Shown here piece by piece: positions 9,235 to 18,025 of a stretch of 57,320 bases of DNA. The position numbers and the translations under genes were made by a program. The DNA is from Actinomycetes bacterium. GTDB taxonomy: Bacteria > Actinomycetota > Acidimicrobiia > Acidimicrobiales > Poriferisodalaceae. The notes below the pieces were generated by a model. It saw nothing but the letters and a program-made list of their open reading frames with translations, was not told the origin of the DNA and made no database searches. The stretch spans positions 1 to 57,320 of the forward strand of contig JAAETH010000030.1 of the NCBI GenBank assembly GCA_024228575.1, read 5' to 3'. Position 1 is the stretch's first letter. The number at the start of each line of letters is the position of its first letter.

Positions 9235-9890
9235 GAGGCACCTCCGGGGGTTTGTCCGATGCGGTCACTGTACGCCCTTCGCCGACTCATCCGCGTCAGA
9301 TCGGGAACGACAGCCATGACTCGAATGTCGACCCGCGATGCACCTGACTCAATCAGTTGGGTCACCGCAATACGACAACTTGCCCCGGTCGTGTGAACAT
9401 CGTCGACCAGGAGAAGTCGCTTCTTGTGCTGTCTTCGGGTGGAACACATGTCGACTTCAGAGCGAGAATCACGCCCAGCGCCTCGCTGAGCCCGATTGTC
9501 GACCCTACGCAGGGTTCTTGCTGACCGGCGGCCGAGGCGGCGGGCCACGGCGCCTGCGAGCACCCGACCGTGGTCATACCCCCTGAGACGACGCCCCGAT
9601 CGTGACGCCGGGATCCACGTCACGAGATCGATATCGTCTGGCGCCACGACAGCAAGGGCATCGGCCCACCACCTCAGCATGTGTCTGCCGTGGGGTTCCT
9701 TGCCCTCGAGCACAAGTGACCGGGCGGTGCCTTCGTAGCGGATCACCCCGGAGGCCGAGGCCGCACCCGGCACCGAGATGGCCGGTGCCGGTTCGAGCGC
9801 ATCGAGACAGCTCGGGCACACATACCAGTTGGTGTCGCCGCAGCCGGGACAAGGTCGAGCGATCAACAAGAGCACTGCCGAGGAACACAA
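9225..9890 (-). CDS. comF: ComF family phosphoribosyltransferase-like protein
   Basis: 221 residues. The N-terminus has a four-cysteine zinc ribbon (CPGC at 14-17 and CPSC at 25-28). The middle carries SRRLRGYDH-like residues (RSGRRLRGYDHGRVLA), the ComF hallmark. The C-terminal half has the PRPP-binding loop LLLVDDVHTTGAS with the two acidic residues. ComF proteins are linked to DNA uptake and, in some bacteria, to replication-restart helicases; the catalytic reaction is not established. Start is a GTG at 9890. The 3' end overlaps the hpf start and provides its ribosome-binding site. Confidence 0.9.
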   Translation of the reverse strand: MCSSAVLLLIARPCPGCGDTNWYVCPSCLDALEPAPAISVPGAASASGVIRYEGTARSLVLEGKEPHGRHMLRWWADALAVVAPDDIDLVTWIPASRSGRRLRGYDHGRVLAGAVARRLGRRSARTLRRVDNRAQRGAGRDSRSEVDMCSTRRQHKKRLLLVDDVHTTGASCRIAVTQLIESGASRVDIRVMAVVPDLTRMSRRRAYSDRIGQTPGGASWT

Positions 9891-9949
9891 GAGGGCATTC
9901 CAGCATCCTACCGAACGATCGTTCCATCGCGTCTGGAACTGCTGCGGGA

Positions 9950-10795
9950 CTACATCGGCCAGAAACGAACCTCTGGATTGCGCTGATCGACCAAGTCCTT
10001 GGCCCGACCGACAGCGCCGGGGAACCAGTCGTCGTGGGTGATGATCCAGAACCTGTTGTCGACCACGGCATCGTGAACCATCTGGGCGATCTCGTCGGGG
10101 CTCTTGCCGCGGTTGAACGCACTGACCACCGCTTCACGAAATGCGGCCTGGACTTCGGGAACGTCTTCATCTTCGACATCGCGGGGTCCACCGGGACGGT
10201 TCCGTTCACTCTCCATGAGGTTGGTGACGACCCAACCAGGACACAGAACCGAGACACCGATGCCCGAGTGGCCCGCAACAGCGAGGTCGTGATTGAGGAT
10301 TTCGGTCATCGCCACCACAGCGTGTTTGCTCGCCGAGTACACCGCCGTGCTGGGCATCGCCGTGATGCCCGCCATCGACGAGGTGTTGACGACGTGCCCC
10401 TCGCCCTGCTCGATCATGACCGGGACCCCGTGACGCACCCCCCTTGCCACACCGTGCAGGTTGACGTCGATGACCCATTGCCAGTCCTCCTCCGTCGAGT
10501 TCCAGGACTGGCCACCACCGCTGACTCCTGCGTTGTTGCAGAGCACGTGAAGCCCTCCGTGCCCGACCGCCACCTCGACAGCGTGTTTGACAGATTCATC
10601 GCTGCGTACGTCGCATATGACCGCTTCGATCTTGGCGCCATCGTCGGCGAGCTGGGTCGCGGCGACGTCGAGTGTGTCGGCCTCGATATCGGCCATGACC
10701 ACCGTCATTCCCGCCTCGCCGAATCGCCTCGACATCGCAAACCCGATTCCGCTCGCCGCGCCCGTCACAAGCGCAGTTTTTCCGGCCAGCTCCAT
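9950..10795 (-). CDS. SDR family oxidoreductase
   Basis: Classical short-chain dehydrogenase of 281 residues. NAD(P)-binding TGAASGIG is at 11-18, an acidic residue after strand 2 (MADIEAD) suggests NAD preference, NNAG at 87-90, the active-site serine lies in NTSSMAG (about 139-140), and the catalytic pair is Y153/K157 in YSASK. The C-terminus is longer than minimal SDRs. A good GAGAGGGG site precedes the ATG at 10795. It is divergent from the DUF6285-kinase-dehydrogenase cassette, with 116 bases between. In the levulinate (lva) pathway an SDR reduces the 4-keto acyl-CoA, so this gene may belong functionally with the cassette; that is inference. Confidence 0.9.
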   Translation of the reverse strand: MELAGKTALVTGAASGIGFAMSRRFGEAGMTVVMADIEADTLDVAATQLADDGAKIEAVICDVRSDESVKHAVEVAVGHGGLHVLCNNAGVSGGGQSWNSTEEDWQWVIDVNLHGVARGVRHGVPVMIEQGEGHVVNTSSMAGITAMPSTAVYSASKHAVVAMTEILNHDLAVAGHSGIGVSVLCPGWVVTNLMESERNRPGGPRDVEDEDVPEVQAAFREAVVSAFNRGKSPDEIAQMVHDAVVDNRFWIITHDDWFPGAVGRAKDLVDQRNPEVRFWPM

Positions 10796-10911
10796 GTGGA
10801 TCCCCTCTCAGTAGCGCCGAAGTTAGTCCAGACATTTGGAACCGGCGCCACCGACGGTGCCAGAATGAACCACAATCGGATCTCGAGAACGCCAGAACGA
10901 AGGCCCGCCGC

Positions 10912-11259
10912 GTGCACGATTCGCCGAGCGCAGAAGCACTCCTAGCCGCCATCGCCGACACACTCGTCGACCAGGTCCTTCCGACGACCGAAGGCGGCAC
11001 CAGGCACGCGGTCAGAGTCGCGGCGAACCTCTGTCGAATCGTCATCCGCGAACTCGAAGCACCTTCGGGCGACGAAGTCGACGCAGCGCTAGCCGCACTC
11101 GTGAGGATCGAGGAGGGCGACGACCTCGCGACCGCTCTCGATGAACGGCTGAAGGAAGCCGATCCGGCTTTCGATGCCAGGGTGTTCGATCTGCTGGTCG
11201 CCGACACGAAGCGCAGGGTCGACGTAGCCAAGCCGGGCTACTCGGACGCTGGCCCGTGA
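10912..11259 (+). CDS. DUF6285 domain protein (LvaB-like kinase partner)
   Basis: Small helical protein of 115 residues starting at GTG 10912. It resembles the DUF6285 family, whose members sit beside APH-like kinases and acyl-CoA dehydrogenases. Visible features are SAEALLAAIADTLVDQVLP, then AHAVRVAANLCRIVIRE-type helices, and an acidic helix EEGDDLATALDERLKEADP. The stop overlaps the kinase start as GTGA. By established analogy, LvaB of Pseudomonas putida is a small protein required for activity of the LvaA kinase on 4-hydroxyacyl-CoA. My assignment of this protein to that family is from recalled family appearance and context, not an alignment. Confidence 0.75.
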   Translation: MHDSPSAEALLAAIADTLVDQVLPTTEGGTRHAVRVAANLCRIVIRELEAPSGDEVDAALAALVRIEEGDDLATALDERLKEADPAFDARVFDLLVADTKRRVDVAKPGYSDAGP

Positions 11260-12254
11260 CCGGCCAGGCAGACATCACCGCGGCTCTAGCCGACCTGCTC
11301 GCCGCGACGGGCTGGACCGACGCCGCTGTGGACATCACCGGTGCAGCCACGGTCGGCGCGGTTCGGGCGACCCTGTTCATCGACATCAACAGCGGCGGGT
11401 CGACCATCCCCGCCGTCGCACAGATCGGCTCGGGCGCTGAGCGAAGCGCCATCGACGAGGCCGCTGTTCTGGGACTGGCACAAACAGCGGGGGCGCCGGT
11501 GCCAAAGGTTCTCGCCGTCACCGACAGGTTGGGCGACGAGGACCGACCCGTACTCGTCACGAGCCACATGAATGGACTCTCCATCCCGCGTCAGATCCTG
11601 AGATCACTTCCCGACGCCGCCGCTGGCGACTCGTTGGCACACCAGTGCGGCGAAGCGCTGGCCCAACTTCACTCGGTCGACCCGTCGACCATCCCCGAGT
11701 CGATCGACGCTCTCGATACCGCCGACCCGCTCGGCGACTATTGCGACCGCCTCACCGAGTCGATCGACAACCTGCCGACGCGCCACCCCACCATCCGGCT
11801 CGGGATCAACTGGTTGCGCCGCAACAAGCCCCCTCCACCGCCAGATCGGGCCCTCGTCCACGCCGACTTCCGCAACGGAAACATGCTCGTACACGAGGGT
11901 CGCCTGAACGCCATGCTCGACTGGGAACTCGCACATGTTGGCGACCCGATGGAAGACCTGGCCTGGATTTGTGTGCGCATGTGGCGCTTCGGAAACGATC
12001 ACAATCCGTGCGGAGGGTTCGGTTCGGTCGAAGCCCTTCGCTCCGGATATGAGGCCGCTGGCGGCCTGTGGCGCGACGATGCCTTCTGGTGGTGGCTCAC
12101 CGCCCGCACCGCGTGGTGGGGCATCGGCTTGGGCAGCCAAGGAGCAGCCTTCGTCTCCGGCGAATCGGATTCGATCGTGCACGCGGCATCGGGTCGGCGG
12201 GTTCCCGAACTCGAATACGACCTTCTCGATCTCATCCAGCAACAGGAGCACTGA
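11256..12254 (+). CDS. APH-like kinase of acyl-CoA metabolism (LvaA/ACAD11-kinase-like)
   Basis: Phosphotransferase-family kinase of 332 residues. The catalytic loop is HADFRNGN (202-209) and the metal aspartate is in MLDWELAHVGDPMEDLAW (DWE at 222-224), which is the exact signature of kinases partnered with acyl-CoA dehydrogenases. In the beta-3 position the usual Lys/Arg appears replaced (IPAVAQIGSG, about 51-60), a point to check by alignment. Coupled at both ends: GTGA with DUF6285 and TGATG with the dehydrogenase. Predicted role: phosphorylate the 4-hydroxyl of a 4-hydroxyacyl-CoA so the dehydrogenase partner can eliminate phosphate. Family known, substrate inferred. Confidence 0.85.
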   Translation: MTGQADITAALADLLAATGWTDAAVDITGAATVGAVRATLFIDINSGGSTIPAVAQIGSGAERSAIDEAAVLGLAQTAGAPVPKVLAVTDRLGDEDRPVLVTSHMNGLSIPRQILRSLPDAAAGDSLAHQCGEALAQLHSVDPSTIPESIDALDTADPLGDYCDRLTESIDNLPTRHPTIRLGINWLRRNKPPPPPDRALVHADFRNGNMLVHEGRLNAMLDWELAHVGDPMEDLAWICVRMWRFGNDHNPCGGFGSVEALRSGYEAAGGLWRDDAFWWWLTARTAWWGIGLGSQGAAFVSGESDSIVHAASGRRVPELEYDLLDLIQQQEH

Positions 12255-13501
12255 TGGACTTCGACATCCCAGAAGATCTGCAGCAATACCTCGCCGCCCT
12301 CGACGGGTTCATCGAGAGCGAGATCGTCCCGCTTCAGGCCCGAGACGACAACGAACGGTTCTTCGACCATCGGCGCGAACACGCCCGCACCGACTGGGAC
12401 AACAACGGCTGGCCCCGCCAGGAGTGGGAGGCCCTGCTCGGCGAGATGCGACTCCTCGCCGATGCCGGCGGCCACTACCGCTTCGCCCTACCGGCCGAGA
12501 TCGGAGGAAGCGACGGAACCAACCTCCAGATGGCGATCATCCGTGAACACCTGGCCACCAGGGGCCTCGGGCTGCACAACGACCTGCAGAACGAGTCGTC
12601 CATCGTCGGCAACCATCCGTTCATCAAGATGATGCTGGCGAAGGGCAACGAGCAGCAGAAGGCGGAGTTCCTCGAGAACTGCCTCACGGGCAAACGCCGG
12701 GTCGCTTTTGGGTTGACCGAACCGAACCACGGCAGCGACGCCACACACCTCGACACCAGTGCGGTCAGGGACGGCGAGGAATGGGTCATCAACGGGGCGA
12801 AACGTTTCAACACCGGCATGCACCACGCGACCCATGACATGGTCTATTGCCGCACGAGTGGCGAGGCGGGCGACGCCGATGGCATCACCTGCTTCCTCGT
12901 TCCCACAGACGCTCCCGGTGTCGAACTCGGCACGTTCTGGTGGACGTTCAACATGCCAACCGACCATCCCGACGTGTTCTTCAACGACGTCAGGGTGGGC
13001 GACGACGCCCTGTTCGGCGAACTCGGGAGAGGCCTGGAGCTGGCGAACATGTTCGTGCACGAGAACCGGATCCGACAGGCGGCCTCGAGCCTCGGAGCAG
13101 CCCAGCACTGCATCGATGTGGCTGTCGAGTACGCCAAGGAACGCAAACCCTTCGGCAAGCCGCTGTGGCTGAACCAAGCCATCCAGTTCCCACTCGCCGA
13201 ACTCCAGACCGAAGCCGCCATGCTGCGCGCCCTCATCCGCCAGACCGCCTGGCAAATGGACCGCTACGGGCACATGGAGGTCAGCGACCAGGTCAGCATG
13301 TGCAACTACCGGGCAAACCGATTGGTGTGCAACGCGGCCGATCAGGCGATGCAGACGTGCGGGGGAATCGGCTACACCCGACACATGCCGTTCGAGCACA
13401 TCTACCGGCATCATCGCCGCTATCGCATCACCGAAGGAGCCGAGGAGATCCAGATCCGCCGCGTCGCCGGAATCATGTTCGGCAAGAAGGCCAAACGCTG
13501 A
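12254..13501 (+). CDS. acyl-CoA dehydrogenase (LvaC/ACAD11-like)
   Basis: Flavin-dependent acyl-CoA dehydrogenase of 415 residues. FAFGLTEPNHGSDATHLDTS-type flavin/substrate residues are at about 155-172, with the C-terminal helical domain containing ERKPFGKPLWLNQAIQF, MQTCGGIGYTRHMPFEHIYR and YRITEGAEEIQIRRVAG. The N-terminal region with DFDIPEDLQQYLAALDGFIE and DNNGWPRQEWEALL is typical of the subfamily that travels with APH-like kinases. ATG overlaps the kinase stop (TGATG). Predicted to act on a phosphorylated hydroxyacyl-CoA or to complete beta-oxidation of the product. No terminator is obvious before the convergent ahcY 25 bases on. Confidence 0.92.
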   Translation: MDFDIPEDLQQYLAALDGFIESEIVPLQARDDNERFFDHRREHARTDWDNNGWPRQEWEALLGEMRLLADAGGHYRFALPAEIGGSDGTNLQMAIIREHLATRGLGLHNDLQNESSIVGNHPFIKMMLAKGNEQQKAEFLENCLTGKRRVAFGLTEPNHGSDATHLDTSAVRDGEEWVINGAKRFNTGMHHATHDMVYCRTSGEAGDADGITCFLVPTDAPGVELGTFWWTFNMPTDHPDVFFNDVRVGDDALFGELGRGLELANMFVHENRIRQAASSLGAAQHCIDVAVEYAKERKPFGKPLWLNQAIQFPLAELQTEAAMLRALIRQTAWQMDRYGHMEVSDQVSMCNYRANRLVCNAADQAMQTCGGIGYTRHMPFEHIYRHHRRYRITEGAEEIQIRRVAGIMFGKKAKR

Positions 13502-13526
13502 CCCCGGCAACGGCAGCTAGTAGCAG

Positions 13527-14984
<1,458 letters not shown>

Positions 14985-15166
14985 TTGGGTACTCCACGTA
15001 GATGTCGGCGTTGTCTATCGGCACCTGGGCTTCTGCCCTGGACCAGGAAATGACCTGATCCGCGACCAACTGGTGTGGAATGCCAACACCCGAGAGTACA
15101 GATCGACATTGGGGACGCAAACCTCCAGTCGGCGCGCCCCTGCAGTTCTGTAGCTGCGGTCGGTGA
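14985..15166 (-). other. leader region of ahcY
   Basis: A 182-base non-coding stretch upstream of ahcY, unusually long for this tightly packed window. Read on the minus strand it contains a hairpin CCTGG ... CCAGG near 15020-15045 ending about 40 bases before the GTG. I compared it by eye with SAH and SAM riboswitch consensus features and did not find a convincing match. It may hold the ahcY promoter and a structured leader. Confidence 0.4.
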
Positions 15167-15397
15167 TCAGAAGGTGGGTTCGATGCCCTCGGACCCCGCC
15201 TTGGCGATGAGCCGAGCTGCTTCGTCGTCGTCGACCGGTGTCGCCTCGTCGACCAGCATCACCGGGATGTCGTCGCGCACCTCGTAGGTGCGCGACAACC
15301 TGGGGTTGAACAGGATCGCCTCGTCGGCGAAGTACAGCAGAGGACCCTTGTCCTCAGGGCACGCAAGAATTTCGAGCAAACGAGGATCGAGTGCCAC
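15167..15397 (-). CDS. Trm112-like small protein
   Basis: Protein of 76 residues of the Trm112/YcaR family. It begins ALDPRLLEILACPEDKGPL and continues with NPRLSRTYEVRDDIPVML, the family core, followed by an acidic tail (DEATPVDDDEAARLI). Family members act as small scaffolds or activators for methyltransferases in eukaryotes and archaea; the bacterial role is not clear. Only one cysteine of the zinc site remains. GTG at 15397 is preferred because GGGAGG lies five bases upstream; a TTG three bases earlier is an alternative. It lies between phosphomannomutase and ahcY, as in other actinobacteria. Confidence 0.88.
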   Translation of the reverse strand: MALDPRLLEILACPEDKGPLLYFADEAILFNPRLSRTYEVRDDIPVMLVDEATPVDDDEAARLIAKAGSEGIEPTF

Positions 15398-15444
15398 CAA
15401 GGCCTCCCAATGCAGTCCGGATCGTCTCAGGGTAACCGCCCCGC

Positions 15445-16794
15445 TCAGAAGTGCGAGCGGACCTCGTCGACGTGGGTGTCGACCTCGGCCTTCGTCGGGG
15501 CTTCGAGGTTCAGCCTCAGCAGCGGCTCGGTGTTGGAGGGACGCAGGTTGAACCACCAATCACCCATCTCGACGGTGAGACCGTCGAGACGATCCTGGGG
15601 GTGGTCCGAGTAGGCCTCGGCAACCCGGTCTATGACAACGTGAGCGTCGTCGACCTTGGTGTTGAGCTCACCCGAGGCGACGTAACGATCGAGCGGTGCG
15701 ATGAGATCGGACAGGGTGCCCTCGCTGGCGCTGAGTTGCTCGAGCACGATCATGGTGGCGATGAGACCCGAGTCCGCCCTCCAGTTGTCGCGGAAGTAGT
15801 AGTGACCAGAGTGCTCGCCACCAAAGGCGGCACCCGTCTCGGCCATGATCGCCTTGATGAACGAGTGACCGACCTTGGTCCGAACGGGTTCACCACCATT
15901 CTCGGTTATGACCTCGGCGGTCGAACGCGAGCAGATCAGGTTGTGGATGATCGGTCCCGACCCCGTGCGAGCGAGCATCGCCTTGGCGACCAGGGCAGTC
16001 GTCAACGAACCCGAGACGGGCCGAGCCTTCTCGTCGACCAGGAAGACACGATCGGCGTCGCCATCGAACGCCAAGCCGATATCGGCGCCGGTCTCGAGAA
16101 CGCGCGCCTGAAGATCGCGGAGGTTCTCGGGCTGGATGGGATCGGCGGGGTGATTCGGGAAGGTGCCGTCGAGCTCGGGATACAGGATCTCGACCTCGAT
16201 CGGCAAGGCGGCGAACGCTGCAGGCGCCACATACCCACCCATTCCGTTCGCCGTGTCGGCGACGACCTTGAGGGGCCTCAGCGAGGATGTGTCGATGAAC
16301 GAATGAACATGCTGCACGAAGTCGTCGAGAAGTTCGACCTGGCGGCGCGACCCGCCGCCGGTGACGCCCATGCCAGAAATGACCGCCGCCTTGATTTCGA
16401 GCAAGCCGGTCTCGGCACCGATGGGTTTGGCAGCTGGGCCGCACAACTTGATGCCGTTGTACCCGGCGGGGTTGTGTGAAGCCGTGAACATGGCGCCCGG
16501 TAGGTCGAGGTGGCCAGAGGCGAAGTACAACATGTCGGTCGAAGCGAGACCGATGTCGACAACGTCGACCCCCTGAGACATGGCACCGTCGGCGAACGCT
16601 CTGGAGAACTCGACGCCATCGGGTCGCATGTCGCGCCCCACAACAACGGCCTCGCTATCGACGAAGTTTGCGAAGGCAGCGCCAAAGGAGTGGCAGATGT
16701 CGGCGTCGAGTTGGTCTGGCACAGTTCCGCGAACGTCGTATGCCTTGACGATGGGGTCGAGGCGATGTGGGGGAATCCGAGGGATCGAGCTCAT
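15445..16794 (-). CDS. manB: phosphomannomutase/phosphoglucomutase
   Basis: Interconverts hexose 6- and 1-phosphates, mainly Man-6-P to Man-1-P for GDP-mannose. 449 residues of the alpha-D-phosphohexomutase family. The phosphoserine loop TASHNP is at 104-109 (Ser106), the metal loop is DGDADR in LAFDGDADRVFLV, the sugar loop is GGEHSGHYYFRD, and the C-terminal phosphate-binding region contains RPSNTEPLLRLNLEA. ATG at 16794 begins MSSIPRIPPHRLDPIVKAYDVRG; an upstream in-frame extension is open but unlike the family. It supplies the mannose route together with the guanylyltransferase at 43475 and gmd at 33934. Confidence 0.93.
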   Translation of the reverse strand: MSSIPRIPPHRLDPIVKAYDVRGTVPDQLDADICHSFGAAFANFVDSEAVVVGRDMRPDGVEFSRAFADGAMSQGVDVVDIGLASTDMLYFASGHLDLPGAMFTASHNPAGYNGIKLCGPAAKPIGAETGLLEIKAAVISGMGVTGGGSRRQVELLDDFVQHVHSFIDTSSLRPLKVVADTANGMGGYVAPAAFAALPIEVEILYPELDGTFPNHPADPIQPENLRDLQARVLETGADIGLAFDGDADRVFLVDEKARPVSGSLTTALVAKAMLARTGSGPIIHNLICSRSTAEVITENGGEPVRTKVGHSFIKAIMAETGAAFGGEHSGHYYFRDNWRADSGLIATMIVLEQLSASEGTLSDLIAPLDRYVASGELNTKVDDAHVVIDRVAEAYSDHPQDRLDGLTVEMGDWWFNLRPSNTEPLLRLNLEAPTKAEVDTHVDEVRSHF

Positions 16795-16840
16795 TGCGGA
16801 GAAACATCCTGTCGTAGGCGGCATGGGGGTAGCGACACGG

Positions 16841-18025
16841 TCACACCCACCGGTCGACAGGATCGATGGCCGCTTCATCGGTGTCGTACCTGCCCTGTGC
16901 AGACCAGCGCCTGATTCGGAACACATCGCGAACCATCTTCAGGGTGTCGGCTGCAATGTCAACCGTCGAATCGTCGATGTTGTCGAGCACCACGGGAACC
17001 TCCGACAGCGTCAGCCGGAACCGTTCGGCGAGATGGAGGACCTCGACATCAAAAGCGAAACCGTCGACGAGAGTGCGCCCGAAGATCAGTTCGGCCGCAT
17101 CCGAGCGAAACCCCTTCAGGCCCGATTGGGTGTCTCGGTACTGCCCGAGCAGCACCACATAGGTGAACATGTTGAACACCAGAGAGCCGAGCTCGCGCAA
17201 CCTAGGTCCTCGGTGTACCGTCTCGGTTCTGGAGTGTCGGCGCGACCCGACGACGATGTCACTGCCGTCCTCGATGGCCGCCAGCAGGGTTGCTATCTGG
17301 CGGGGCGGGTACGCGAGATCGACATCGGTGAAGATTCGTGCACGCCCCGAAGCGACGAGCATTCCAGTCCTGACCGCTGCACCTTTGCCGAGATTCTGCG
17401 ACTGCTCGACGACCACGTCGGCACCCGCGGATCGTGCGGCTTGGGCCGTCTCGTCATGCGAACCATCGTCGACGACCACGATCTCGAGATCCTCGATGTC
17501 TTCTTCGCTCAGGGCCGTGCGTAGCCGCTGCACCGACTCGGCAACGATGTCGCTGGCTCGATACGCGGGCAGCACCACAGACAGTCGCACCGCGCCGGTG
17601 GCGGGAGGTCTCGCGAGCGTTGGGATCTGATCTGCCCGCACCGCGGCGAACAGAACTCGCCGGTAGCGGACGAGGCGCATGCCGGCGGCAGCGACGAGTG
17701 CGACCGCCTTGGAAGTGAGGGCGACTACAACACTGTCGCCGCCCAGCGCCACACCCAATCCGACAATCGCGACGTCGACCGCAATGGCCGGAGCGACAGC
17801 GCGGGCAAACGCGGCCGATCGATGGTCGAGAAGTGCATGGGGATCGGCGGCAAACGTAACCGCCTTGTGGAACCCAAAGGACACAACCGAAGCCGTCGCG
17901 ACGGCAGCGAGATCGGCCACGATCCACGGCGTCTCGAAGCCCCACCCGAGGCCCAGCAAGATCGCCAGGTCGATCGCCGTGACGACCAGGCCTATCAACA
18001 AGAAGCGGCGAAGGCGACGCTTCAT
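16841..18025 (-). CDS. GtrA-like membrane domain fused to GT2 glycosyltransferase
   Basis: 394 residues. The first about 130 carry a GtrA/DPMS-like four-helix membrane domain (FLLIGLVVTAIDLAILLGLG; VVSFGFHKAVTFA). The rest, from about 148, is a polyprenyl-phosphate glycosyltransferase of the DPM1/GT2 type with LSVVLPAYRASDIV, VVVDDGSHDETA, the QNLGKGAAVRTGM loop and DVDLAYPPRQI. The C-terminal part, DTQSGLKGFRSDAAELIF, is typical of Dol-P-mannose synthases. It probably makes a polyprenyl-phosphate sugar and helps flip it, feeding GT-C enzymes. GtrA and GT2 are usually in the opposite order or separate. ATGA overlap with the stop of the 935-residue membrane protein, its likely functional partner. 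Confidence 0.88.
   Translation of the reverse strand: MKRRLRRFLLIGLVVTAIDLAILLGLGWGFETPWIVADLAAVATASVVSFGFHKAVTFAADPHALLDHRSAAFARAVAPAIAVDVAIVGLGVALGGDSVVVALTSKAVALVAAAGMRLVRYRRVLFAAVRADQIPTLARPPATGAVRLSVVLPAYRASDIVAESVQRLRTALSEEDIEDLEIVVVDDGSHDETAQAARSAGADVVVEQSQNLGKGAAVRTGMLVASGRARIFTDVDLAYPPRQIATLLAAIEDGSDIVVGSRRHSRTETVHRGPRLRELGSLVFNMFTYVVLLGQYRDTQSGLKGFRSDAAELIFGRTLVDGFAFDVEVLHLAERFRLTLSEVPVVLDNIDDSTVDIAADTLKMVRDVFRIRRWSAQGRYDTDEAAIDPVDRWV

Noticed and set aside
14985-15166. SAH or SAM riboswitch upstream of ahcY
   Set aside because: No match by eye to the conserved cores of these riboswitches; only a simple hairpin. Left as an open leader region.
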